Positions 1 to 6,647 of a stretch of 11,027 nt of DNA are shown piece by piece (position 1 is the first letter of the stretch; the number at the start of each line of letters is the position of its first letter). Source of the DNA: Betaproteobacteria bacterium (GTDB lineage Bacteria; Pseudomonadota; Gammaproteobacteria; Burkholderiales; Thiobacillaceae). The notes under the pieces are model-generated. The model was not told the origin of the DNA and searched no databases. It saw nothing but the letters and a program-made list of their open reading frames with translations. Both the position numbers and the translations under genes were made by a program. The stretch is from positions 1-11,027 of the forward strand of contig VGVU01000041.1 in NCBI GenBank assembly GCA_016873905.1. The letters are read 5' to 3'.

Positions 1-596
1 CCCAAGGTCACGCGCGGCGTAGTGCCCAGCGGCAGATACAGATCGACTCGCGAACCAAAGCGGATAAAACCGTAGCGCTCGCCGCGCGCCAGTTCATGGC
101 CGACCCCGACATGACACAGGATGCGACGGGCGATGAGACCCGCGATCTGCACACAGGTGATGTCTTGACCCTCCGGTGTTTGCAGCCAAAGGGCGTTCCG
201 CTCGTTTTCGGTCGAGGCCTTGGACACCGCCGCATTCAGGAACTTGCCAGGGCTATACCAGCGTTGCTTCACCGTCGCCGCCAACGGACTGCGGTTGGCG
301 TGGACATTGAACACATTCATGAAAACGCTGATCTTCAGCGCGCGGCGGTTCAGCCAGGGGTCGTCGGCCTCTTCGACCACAATCACCTTGCCATCGGCCG
401 GGGCAATCACCAGGTTCTCACCGGTCGGTACCGCCCGAGGCGGGTCACGGAAGAATTGCACGCAGAAAACAAAGAACAGCCACAGCGGGCTGGCCCAGGC
501 CCAACCGGCCAGCGCCGTCACGACGACCGCCGCGAGGCCGCCGCCCATCAGAATCGGCCAACCTTCACGGGCAAGAATAGGATGTGGATAGTTCAT
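1..596 (-). CDS. psd: Phosphatidylserine decarboxylase proenzyme, short type (3' end beyond window)
   Basis: Converts phosphatidylserine to phosphatidylethanolamine at the inner membrane, using a pyruvoyl group made by self-cleavage. The 198 visible residues start MNYPHPILAREGWP, a typical opening of the short bacterial/archaeal-type family. A hydrophobic membrane segment lies at about residues 14-48, followed by FFRDPPR (48-54). PADGK (66-70) carries the likely catalytic Asp68 and FNVHANRSP (96-104) the likely His99. FGSR (180-183) holds Ser182, the expected cleavage and pyruvoyl residue. The frame is still open at base 1, so roughly the last 15-20 residues are missing. An ATG ten codons upstream is in frame but has no ribosome binding site and does not match the family start. 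It lies 105 bp downstream of ilvC on the same strand. I recall ilvC-psd-pssA-leuA neighbourhoods in related bacteria, so pssA may follow outside the window; that is inference. Confidence 0.93.
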   Translation of the reverse strand, partial: MNYPHPILAREGWPILMGGGLAAVVVTALAGWAWASPLWLFFVFCVQFFRDPPRAVPTGENLVIAPADGKVIVVEEADDPWLNRRALKISVFMNVFNVHANRSPLAATVKQRWYSPGKFLNAAVSKASTENERNALWLQTPEGQDITCVQIAGLIARRILCHVGVGHELARGERYGFIRFGSRVDLYLPLGTTPRVTL

Positions 597-624
597 CGTT
601 TTTGAACAGGCGAGCCCGATGCAC

Positions 625-651
625 ATGATAAGTCAGAAAGGATGCAGTCAG
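625..651 (-). promoter_or_regulatory. Weak candidate promoter for psd
   Basis: Read on the minus strand, CTGACT (646-651) could be a -35 box and TATCAT (625-630, five of six consensus bases) a -10 box. The 15-bp spacer is shorter than the preferred 17. The predicted transcription start would fall about 20 bp upstream of the psd ATG. It is the only plausible promoter I saw in the ilvC-psd gap. The sigma-70 match is marginal, and psd may simply be read through from ilvC. Confidence 0.2.
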
Positions 652-678
652 CAGCCGGGGCGGCAAAGCCACCGGCTG
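652..678 (-). terminator. Hairpin between ilvC and psd, possible weak terminator or attenuator
   Basis: CAGCCGG (652-658) and CCGGCTG (672-678) are exact reverse complements, giving a 7-bp GC-rich stem around a 13-base loop. It starts 24 bp downstream of the ilvC stop. On the minus strand it is followed by only a short, interrupted T stretch (CCTTTCT), so it is not a classic strong intrinsic terminator. It may reduce read-through from ilvC into psd, or protect the 3' end of the ilv message. The stem is seen directly; the role is inferred. Confidence 0.35.
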
Positions 679-701
679 GAGAATGAACACTTAGTGACGC
701 A

Positions 702-1718
702 TTAGTTCTTGCTCTGATCGACCAACTTGTTCTTCGCAATCCAGGGCATCATGGCGCGCAACTGGCCACCGACCACCTCGATCTGATGCGCCGCGTTATT
801 ACGACGCCATGCCGTCATTTCGGGATAGTTTGCCTGTCCTTCAAGGATGAAGCGCTTGGCGTAGCTACCGTTCTGGATGTTGGCCAGGCATTCACGCATC
901 GCGTAGCGCGACTCCTCGTTGATAACCTTCTGGCCGGTCACATACTCGCCGTACTCCGCGTTGTTGGAGATGGAGTAGTTCATGTTGGCGATACCGCCTT
1001 CGTACATCAGGTCAACGATCAGCTTCAGCTCGTGCAGACACTCGAAGTAGGCCATCTCGGGGGCGTAACCTGCCTCAGTCAGGGTCTCGAAACCCATCTT
1101 GACCAGCTCGACAGCGCCGCCGCACAGCACCGCCTGCTCACCAAACAGATCCGTCTCGGTCTCGTCCTTGAAGGTGGTCTCGATGATGCCGGTACGGCCA
1201 CCGCCGATAGCAGAGGCGTAGGACAAGGCAATGTCCTTGGCGCGACCAGAGGCATTCTGGAAGATGGCGATCAGATCCGGAATGCCGCCACCACGCACAA
1301 ACTCGGAACGCACGGTGTGCCCCGGGGCCTTGGGGGCCACCATGATGACATCGAGATCCTTGCGCGGCACAACCTGGTTGTAGTGAATGGAGAAGCCGTG
1401 GGCAAAGGCCAGCACCGCTCCCTGCTTGATGTTGGGCTCGATCTCGTCGCGATAGAGGCGGGACTGGAACTCGTCCGGGGTCAGGATCATGACCAGATCG
1501 GCGCTCTTGACCGCATCGGCAACATTCTTCACGGTCAAGCCGGAGGCCTGGGCCTTCTTGGCCGATGCAGAACCCTCGCGCAAGGCAACGGTGACATCCA
1601 CGCCAGAATCCTTCAGGTTATTGGCATGGGCATGGCCCTGGGAGCCATAACCCACAATCGTGACCTTCATCTTCTGAATCAGGGCGAGGTTACAATCCTT
1701 GTCGTAATAAAGCTGCAT
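702..1718 (-). CDS. ilvC: Ketol-acid reductoisomerase (NADP+), class I
   Basis: Second shared step of valine, leucine and isoleucine synthesis: Mg2+-dependent alkyl migration and NADPH reduction of acetolactate or acetohydroxybutyrate. At 338 residues it is the normal length of the short class I enzyme. The Rossmann motif GYGSQGHA is at 23-30. Arg47, Ser50 and Ser52 in the following beta-alpha loop suit NADPH rather than NADH. Active-site residues in place include His107 (AFAHGFSIHY), Lys130 (APKAPGHTVR), the metal ligands Asp190 and Glu194 (DLFGEQ), Glu226 and Glu230 (ECLHELK), and Ser251. The ATG has a clear AAGGAA ribosome binding site at 1724-1729, five bases upstream. Twenty bases separate it from the ilvN stop, so it is the third gene of ilvB-ilvN-ilvC. 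Confidence 0.97.
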   Translation of the reverse strand: MQLYYDKDCNLALIQKMKVTIVGYGSQGHAHANNLKDSGVDVTVALREGSASAKKAQASGLTVKNVADAVKSADLVMILTPDEFQSRLYRDEIEPNIKQGAVLAFAHGFSIHYNQVVPRKDLDVIMVAPKAPGHTVRSEFVRGGGIPDLIAIFQNASGRAKDIALSYASAIGGGRTGIIETTFKDETETDLFGEQAVLCGGAVELVKMGFETLTEAGYAPEMAYFECLHELKLIVDLMYEGGIANMNYSISNNAEYGEYVTGQKVINEESRYAMRECLANIQNGSYAKRFILEGQANYPEMTAWRRNNAAHQIEVVGGQLRAMMPWIAKNKLVDQSKN

Positions 1719-1738
1719 ATCAGTTCCTTCGGTAAAAA

Positions 1739-2230
1739 TCAGATTTTCAGAATGCGCTCACCCCGGGCAATGCCAGAGGTGCCCGTGCGGACGGTTTCCA
1801 AAATGGCGGAGGGGTCGATGGCCTCCAGAAAGGCCGTCAGTTTCTTGCCATCGCCGGTCAGCTCAATGGTATAGCTCTTCTCGGTGACATCAATGATGTT
1901 GCCCCGGAAGATGTCGGCCATGCGTTTCATCTCCTCGCGGCCCTCGCCCACGGCGCGTACCTTAACCAGCATCAGCTCACGCTCGATGTGGCTACCGTCA
2001 GAGAGGTCCTGCAACTTGATCACATCGACCAGCTTGTTGAGCTGCTTGTTGATCTGCTCGATCACATCATCCGAGCCACGAGTGACAATCGTCATGCGCG
2101 ACAGCGTGGCGTCTTCGGTCGGCGCCACGGTCAGCGACTCGATGTTATAGCCGCGGGCCGAAAACAACCCGGCGACCCTCGACAACGCGCCCGCTTCGTT
2201 TTCCATTAACAGAGAAATAATGTGTCTCAT
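1739..2230 (-). CDS. ilvN: Acetolactate synthase small (regulatory) subunit
   Basis: Regulatory subunit of acetohydroxyacid synthase; it activates the large subunit and gives feedback inhibition by valine. At 163 residues it matches the usual length of the IlvH/IlvN type. An N-terminal ACT domain spans about 1-78, opening with the family-typical MRHIISLLMENEAGALSRV. Asn11, Gly14 and Asn29 match the positions known to bind valine in E. coli IlvH, so feedback sensitivity is likely. A second domain (about 80-163) carries the conserved YTIELTGDGKK region. The ATG overlaps the ilvB stop as ATGA (2227-2230), which suggests translational coupling and equal output of the two subunits. The symbol ilvH would be equally valid. 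Confidence 0.96.
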   Translation of the reverse strand: MRHIISLLMENEAGALSRVAGLFSARGYNIESLTVAPTEDATLSRMTIVTRGSDDVIEQINKQLNKLVDVIKLQDLSDGSHIERELMLVKVRAVGEGREEMKRMADIFRGNIIDVTEKSYTIELTGDGKKLTAFLEAIDPSAILETVRTGTSGIARGERILKI

Positions 2231-3927
2231 ATCAGAATCATCTCCGACAGTCCCTTGCCGGCGGGGATCATGGGATACACATTCTCGCGCGGATCAGTGA
2301 TGAAATTCATGAACACGAGTTCATCCTTGTGCTCGGTGAAGGCCTTGATGAGCGCCGGCTCGACATCCTCGGGCCGCTCGATCTTCATGCCGACATGGCC
2401 ATAGGCCTCGGCCAGCATCGTGAAGTCCGGCAGGCTGGTGACATAGGACTCGGAATAGCGCTCCTCGTAGAAGAACTCCTGCCACTGCCGCACCATGCCC
2501 AGAACGCCGTTGTTGAGCAGAATCACCTTGATCGGCAGCTTGTGCTCCTTGCAGGTGGACAGCTCCTGGATGTTCATCTGGATACTGCCTTCACCGGTAA
2601 TGCAGACCACCGGTGCATCGGGGTGAGCCATCGCAATCCCCATCGCCGCCGGCAGGCCAAAGCCCATGGTGCCCAGGCCACCGGAATTGATCCAGCGCCG
2701 CGGCTCGTTGAATTTGTAATACTGCGCCGCCCACATTTGATGCTGCCCCACATCAGAGGCCACAAAGGCAGCGCCGCCGGTGACCTTGTACAAGGCCTCG
2801 ACGACCGCCTGCGGCTTGATCACCGGGCTGGCGCGGTCATACTTCATACAGTCCTGTGCCCGCCACAACTCAATCTGCGCCCACCAGGCCTTGAGTGCGG
2901 TGGCATCCGGCACACCGTCAATCTGCTTCAACATGTCGGTGAGCACCTGATCAACCGCCCCGACAATCGGCACATCGACACGCACCCGCTTGGAGATCGA
3001 AGACGGATCGACATCAATATGGATGATGCGCCGCGCCTCTTTGCCGAAATGCTTGGGATTGCCAATGACGCGGTCATCGAAACGGGCGCCGATCGCGAGC
3101 AGGACATCACAATGCTGCATCGCCATGTTGGCTTCGTAAGTGCCGTGCATGCCCAGCATGCCTAGATTTTGCGGATCCGGCTCGGGAAAGGCCCCCAAGC
3201 CCATCAGAGTACTCGCCACCGGGAAGCCCAGCTTCCGCGCCAGAGCGCGTACCGGCTCAGCCCCATTGCCCAGCACCGCACCGCCGCCGACATAGAGCAT
3301 CGGCCGCTTGGCCTCCAGCAGCATCTGCGCGGCCTTCTTGATCTGCCCGGTGTGGCCCTTGCTGGTCGGGTTGTACGAGCGCATCGACACCGACTCGGGA
3401 TAGACAAAGGCACAGGTGTTTTGCGTCACATCCTTGGGAATGTCCACCACGACCGGACCGGGACGGCCAGTGGCGGCAATGTAAAACGCCTTTTTCATGG
3501 TCTCTGCCAACTCGCGCACATCCTTGACCAAGAAGTTGTGCTTGACGCAGGGGCGGGTGATACCCACCGTATCGACCTCCTGGAAGGCGTCCATGCCGAT
3601 CGCGGCCGTCGGTACCTGGCCGGTAATCACCACCATCGGGATCGAGTCCATGTAGGCCGTGGCGATGCCGGTCACCGCATTGGTCGCCCCCGGACCGGAG
3701 GTAACCAGCGCCACCCCGACTTGGCCAGTAGAACGGGCATAGGCATCCGCTGCGTGTACGGCGGCCTGCTCATGCCGCACCAGAATATGCTTAAAGCCAT
3801 CCTGTTTATAAATCTCGTCGTAGATGTTGAGTACCGCGCCGCCAGGATAGCCGAAGACATGCTTCACGCCCTCTGCGTGCAAGCAGCGTATGACGATCTC
3901 CGCGCCGGTAAGTTCTGTGTCGGCCAT
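2227..3927 (-). CDS. ilvB: Acetolactate synthase large (catalytic) subunit
   Basis: ThDP- and FAD-dependent catalytic subunit of acetohydroxyacid synthase, condensing pyruvate with pyruvate or 2-oxobutyrate. At 566 residues it is normal length. The N-terminal ThDP domain includes VFGYPGGAVL and the catalytic glutamate Glu53 in LVRHEQAAVHAADAYAR. A central domain follows (about 190-330). The C-terminal ThDP domain carries the Mg/ThDP motif as GEGS (445-448) ending in LLNNG. The motif has Glu where GDG is usual. I chose the ATG at 3927 (MADTELTGAEI). An in-frame ATG at 3975 would add 16 residues, but that stretch uses CTA, TTG, CTT and GTT codons unlike the gene and overlaps the best promoter. 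Neither start has a strong ribosome binding site; the ATG at 3975 has a GGAA nearby. It is the first gene of the ilv operon. The symbol ilvI is also used for this type. Confidence 0.96.
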   Translation of the reverse strand: MADTELTGAEIVIRCLHAEGVKHVFGYPGGAVLNIYDEIYKQDGFKHILVRHEQAAVHAADAYARSTGQVGVALVTSGPGATNAVTGIATAYMDSIPMVVITGQVPTAAIGMDAFQEVDTVGITRPCVKHNFLVKDVRELAETMKKAFYIAATGRPGPVVVDIPKDVTQNTCAFVYPESVSMRSYNPTSKGHTGQIKKAAQMLLEAKRPMLYVGGGAVLGNGAEPVRALARKLGFPVASTLMGLGAFPEPDPQNLGMLGMHGTYEANMAMQHCDVLLAIGARFDDRVIGNPKHFGKEARRIIHIDVDPSSISKRVRVDVPIVGAVDQVLTDMLKQIDGVPDATALKAWWAQIELWRAQDCMKYDRASPVIKPQAVVEALYKVTGGAAFVASDVGQHQMWAAQYYKFNEPRRWINSGGLGTMGFGLPAAMGIAMAHPDAPVVCITGEGSIQMNIQELSTCKEHKLPIKVILLNNGVLGMVRQWQEFFYEERYSESYVTSLPDFTMLAEAYGHVGMKIERPEDVEPALIKAFTEHKDELVFMNFITDPRENVYPMIPAGKGLSEMILI

Positions 3928-3959
3928 GGTGCTACAAACAAGATGCTGAAAGGGGGCCA

Positions 3960-3988
3960 ACACTAGCGATTTCATGCCGTTCCGTCAA
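3960..3988 (-). promoter_or_regulatory. Candidate sigma-70 promoter of the ilvBNC operon
   Basis: On the minus strand, TTGACG (3983-3988, five of six -35 bases) is followed by a 17-bp spacer and TAGTGT (3960-3965, three of six -10 bases). The start of transcription would lie near 3953, leaving a leader of about 25 bases before the ilvB ATG at 3927. That excludes the alternative ATG at 3975 and leaves no room for a classic leader-peptide attenuator. Based on consensus match only. Confidence 0.45.
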
Positions 3989-3990
3989 GT

Positions 3991-4019
3991 TTTACGCCCC
4001 ATGGAGGCGGTGCTAAACT
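3991..4019 (+). promoter_or_regulatory. Candidate sigma-70 promoter of the pyrophosphohydrolase-ferredoxin-hydrolase genes
   Basis: TTTACG (3991-3996, four of six) and TAAACT (4014-4019, four of six) are separated by exactly 17 bp. The start of transcription would be near 4026, about 24 bases before the ATG at 4050. Its -35 box lies only two bases from the -35 box of the divergent ilv promoter. Confidence 0.45.
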
Positions 4020-4049
4020 GCCGAACCAGAGAGACTTGCAAAGGTATTC

Positions 4050-4427
4050 ATGCCCATTCAGGACCTGCGTGAACTGGCCTTGGCCGTGCGTGAATTTGGC
4101 CACGCCCGCGACTGGCATCAGTTCCATACCCCCAAAAACCTGACCGCCGCCCTCATTGTCGAGGCCGCCGAACTGCTGGAGCCCTTCCAGTGGCTGACCG
4201 CCGAAGAAAGCCTCAATCTCTCCCCCGAGAAGCGCGAGGCCGTGCGTCAGGAAATGGCCGATGTCCTGATTTATCTGGTCAGCCTGGCCAACTGTCTGGA
4301 CATTGACCTGCTTCGCGCGGCCGAGGACAAACTCAGCATCAACGCCCGTAAATATCCCGTCGAACGCGTGCGGGGCTCCGCTGAAAAACCGCCGCCTTCA
4401 ACCACCGACACAGGAAAACAACCTTGA
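4050..4427 (+). CDS. MazG-like nucleotide pyrophosphohydrolase (dCTP pyrophosphatase-type)
   Basis: Predicted cytosolic enzyme hydrolysing (d)NTPs to monophosphate and pyrophosphate, most like the single-domain MazG-like/DCTPP1 (RS21-C6) family that cleans up non-canonical or excess dNTPs. At 125 residues it has one domain. The metal-binding ExxE...ExxD pattern is present: Glu38 and Glu41 in VEAAELLEPFQW, then Glu68 and Asp71 in QEMADVLIYL. RDWHQFHTPKNL (20-31) and the late KYP (101-103) are also family-typical. The last 20 or so residues are Pro/Ser/Thr-rich and probably disordered. An AAAGG ribosome binding site lies five bases before the ATG. The stop overlaps the TTG start of the ferredoxin gene (TTGA, 4424-4427), so the two are co-translated. 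The exact substrate cannot be read from sequence. Confidence 0.88.
   Translation: MPIQDLRELALAVREFGHARDWHQFHTPKNLTAALIVEAAELLEPFQWLTAEESLNLSPEKREAVRQEMADVLIYLVSLANCLDIDLLRAAEDKLSINARKYPVERVRGSAEKPPPSTTDTGKQP
4412..4417 (+). promoter_or_regulatory. Ribosome binding site supporting a TTG start
   Basis: AGGAAA lies six bases before the TTG at 4424. It supports that rare start codon for the ferredoxin gene. The site is inside the last codons of the upstream pyrophosphohydrolase gene. Confidence 0.6.
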
Positions 4428-4738
4428 GTTACTACAAAAGACATGTCTTTTTTTGCCTCAACCAGCGTGATGACGGCGGCGAATGCTGCGGCACACCCAA
4501 CGCGGAGGCCCTTTTTGAACATGCCAAGGACAAGGCCAAGGCGCTTGATCTGCATGGCGGGCGCGGCAAAAACCGCATCAATCGTGCCGGCTGTCTGAAC
4601 CGCTGCGAACACGGCCCCGTCTGTGTGGTCTATCCCGACGCCACCTGGTACACCTATGTGGATGAAGAAGATATCGACGAGATCCTCACGGAACACCTAC
4701 AACACGGTCGTGAGGTCAAGCGCCTGAAAATCGCCTGA
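4424..4738 (+). CDS. Thioredoxin-like [2Fe-2S] ferredoxin (Shethna-type)
   Basis: Small soluble electron carrier of the thioredoxin-fold [2Fe-2S] family, related to Azotobacter FeS protein I and to the NuoE/HoxE subunit domain. It has 104 residues, normal for a stand-alone member. The opening SYYKRHVFFCLNQR supplies Cys11; GGECCG gives Cys21/Cys22; AGCLNRCEHGPVCVVYP gives Cys57, Cys61 and Cys67. The usual cluster ligands would be Cys11, one of Cys21/22, Cys57 and Cys61; that assignment is inferred from family spacing. The YPDATWYTYV stretch near the end is also family-typical. It starts at TTG, with an AGGAAA ribosome binding site and a TTGA overlap with the gene before it. The redox partner is unknown, and nothing around it supplies an obvious one. 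Confidence 0.9.
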   Translation: MSYYKRHVFFCLNQRDDGGECCGTPNAEALFEHAKDKAKALDLHGGRGKNRINRAGCLNRCEHGPVCVVYPDATWYTYVDEEDIDEILTEHLQHGREVKRLKIA

Positions 4739-4743
4739 TTCCC

Positions 4744-5373
4744 ATGCGCGAGCATCTGCTCCTTCCCGGACCGGCCGGCCCGATCGAGACCGTCATCGAA
4801 GTCCCGGAAGGCGCACCCGCCGGACTGGCACTCATTGCCCATCCACACCCGCTGCACGGCGGCACCATGGACAACAAGGTCGTCACCACGCTGGCCCGGG
4901 CGGCACTTTCCGCCGGACTCGTGGCGGTGCGCAGCAACTTTCGCGGGGTGGGCCAAAGCGCCGGGGTGCACGATCATGGCCACGGGGAATGTGACGATCT
5001 GTCCGCACTCACCCAGATCATCGGCGAGCGCTACCCCGGGCTCGACTGGACCCTGCTCGGATTCTCCTTCGGCGCGTTTGTACAACAGCAACTCTCGCTG
5101 CGCCTACCGGTCGGCCAACACCTGCGGCAAGTCATCCTGGTCGCGCCGGCGGTCACCCTGCGCCCTTTCGGCGCCGTCAACGGCCCCGCGACCCTTCTCC
5201 AGGGCGATCAAGACGAGATCATCCCGCTCGCGGCCGTCCGCGCCTATGCGCAGACGCATGCGCTGAATCTGGTCGTGGTGCCGGAGGCCGGGCATTTCTT
5301 CCACGGCAAGCTGCTCGATCTGCGCAGCGCAGTGAGCACGCTACTGACCGCGCCTAAGGGTGGCGATAACTAA
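4744..5373 (+). CDS. Alpha/beta-fold hydrolase (COG2945-like)
   Basis: A 209-residue single-domain alpha/beta hydrolase of unknown substrate. The family signature HPHPLHGGTMDNKVV lies at 33-47, with FRGVGQSAG at 66-74. The nucleophile elbow GFSFG puts Ser108 at the active site. GDQDEIIP (154-161) supplies the acid (Asp155 or Asp157), and GHFFHG (183-188) the His184. No signal peptide or membrane segment is visible, so it is probably cytosolic. It starts five bases after the ferredoxin stop with no clear ribosome binding site, suggesting coupled translation. Its TAA overlaps the TAG of the convergent pyrX gene. Family members act as esterases or thioesterases, but no specific reaction can be assigned. 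Confidence 0.88.
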   Translation: MREHLLLPGPAGPIETVIEVPEGAPAGLALIAHPHPLHGGTMDNKVVTTLARAALSAGLVAVRSNFRGVGQSAGVHDHGHGECDDLSALTQIIGERYPGLDWTLLGFSFGAFVQQQLSLRLPVGQHLRQVILVAPAVTLRPFGAVNGPATLLQGDQDEIIPLAAVRAYAQTHALNLVVVPEAGHFFHGKLLDLRSAVSTLLTAPKGGDN

Positions 5374-6647
5374 GGGCGACGATAATCGAGGTGACCGTCG
5401 ATCACGGTGTAGTGGACGCGTCCCAACATCTCGTGACCCAGATAAGGGCTGTTCTTACCCAGGCTCAGCAAGGACTCGGCGCTCACCTGCCAGATACCCT
5501 CCGGATCAAAGACGCACAGATCCGCCGGACCACCGACCTGCAGATAACCCGCGCCGATGCCCATGATGCGGGCCGGCCGATGGGTGACCTTATCCAGGGT
5601 CTGCAGCAAGGACAGACCCGCCTCGCGGCCCCAGCGCAGGGTGAGCGGCAACAATAGCTCAGCCCCCGTCGCGCCGGGTTCCGCCTCCTGGAAGGGGCGC
5701 TCCTTGACATCCTCATCCACGGGCGCGTGATCCGAGCAGATCGCATCAATCACCCCATCGGCCAAGGCCTGGCGAATCGCGTCACGATCACGCAGGCTGC
5801 GCAGCGGCGGCACCAGGTGACAGTGCGGATTGAAATCGGCGGTGTCCATCTCCGACAAATGGACATGATGGATAGCCACATCACAGGTTACCGGCAGGCC
5901 CGCGGCCTTGGCCTGACGCACCATGTCCACCGCCGCCCGGCTCGACAGGCGCGCAATATGCACCCGCGCCCCCGTTTGCCGCATCAACAACAGGATGGTT
6001 TGCAGGGCCACCGTCTCGGCCGGCACCGGGATGGCCGGCAAGCCCAGACGCGCCGCCACCAAACCATCATGGGCCACGCCACCCCGAGCGAGGAAAGAGT
6101 CCTCGGGACGCAGCCAGACCGGCAAAGCAAAGCTCGCTGCATATTCCATCGCATGAAACAGAACCGCCGTATCAATGAGCGGCGCATCGGCCTGGCTAAA
6201 GGCGATACAACCCGCCTCATGCAGCTCGCCCATCTCGGTCAGGCGCTCGCCTTTAAGCTGATGCGTCAGCGCGCCAACCGGATAAACGCGCGGCCCCGGC
6301 ATACTGCGGGCCCGGAATTTAAGCATCTCGATCAGGCCGGGCTCATCCAGCGGCGGATCGGTGTCCGGTGGGCAGGCCAGAGAGGTGATGCCTCCGGCCG
6401 AAGCCGCCTGCATCTCAGATTCCAGGCCGGCCACATATTCAAGGCCCGGTTCGCGCAGGCGCAGCGACATATCAACGAGGCCGGGGCAAACCACCAGGCC
6501 CGAGGCATCAATCTCTATCCCGGCGTGAAAATCGGCCGGGGCCGTACCAAGACCCACCACGCGCCCCGCGGCAACAAAAACATCCTGAACCTGATCCAGA
6601 CCGCTGGCCGGATCAATGACTCGGCCCTTGCGTATCGCCATCTTCAT
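5370..6647 (-). CDS. pyrX: Non-catalytic dihydroorotase-like subunit of aspartate transcarbamoylase
   Basis: A 425-residue amidohydrolase-fold protein of the type I dihydroorotase family (PyrC'/PyrX). In Pseudomonas this inactive homologue is needed to assemble active ATCase with PyrB. The first metal motif, normally DxHxHLREPG, reads DMSLRLREPG (59-68), so both zinc histidines are gone (Ser61, Arg63). The later H-x-E-D region reads WLRPED (178-183), with Arg180 for His, and the usual SDDG reads SQAD (151-154). His260/His261 and the SDHAP motif (305-309) remain. The fold looks intact, but zinc binding and catalysis should be lost. Its ATG overlaps the pyrB stop (ATGA, 6644-6647), fitting equal production of the two subunits. 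The start could instead be Met3. A true dihydroorotase should be encoded elsewhere in the genome. Many pipelines would call this plain pyrC. Confidence 0.9.
   Translation of the reverse strand: MKMAIRKGRVIDPASGLDQVQDVFVAAGRVVGLGTAPADFHAGIEIDASGLVVCPGLVDMSLRLREPGLEYVAGLESEMQAASAGGITSLACPPDTDPPLDEPGLIEMLKFRARSMPGPRVYPVGALTHQLKGERLTEMGELHEAGCIAFSQADAPLIDTAVLFHAMEYAASFALPVWLRPEDSFLARGGVAHDGLVAARLGLPAIPVPAETVALQTILLLMRQTGARVHIARLSSRAAVDMVRQAKAAGLPVTCDVAIHHVHLSEMDTADFNPHCHLVPPLRSLRDRDAIRQALADGVIDAICSDHAPVDEDVKERPFQEAEPGATGAELLLPLTLRWGREAGLSLLQTLDKVTHRPARIMGIGAGYLQVGGPADLCVFDPEGIWQVSAESLLSLGKNSPYLGHEMLGRVHYTVIDGHLDYRRP

Noticed and set aside
786..1874. Long open frame on the plus strand opposite ilvC/ilvN
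   Set aside because: It is antisense to a clear ketol-acid reductoisomerase, with no recognisable domain or ribosome binding site. Such shadows are common in GC-rich genes with strong third-position bias.
2329..3966. Two long plus-strand open frames opposite ilvB
   Set aside because: The translations are His/Arg/Gly-rich with no family match, and they mirror a conserved catalytic subunit.
3928..3975. A 16-residue N-terminal extension of IlvB rich in Leu and Val (MKSLVLAPF...), possibly an attenuator leader peptide
   Set aside because: It has no stop before ilvB and uses rare codons (CTA, TTG, CTT, GTT) unlike the gene. It also overlaps the best -35/-10 pair, and no attenuator hairpin follows.
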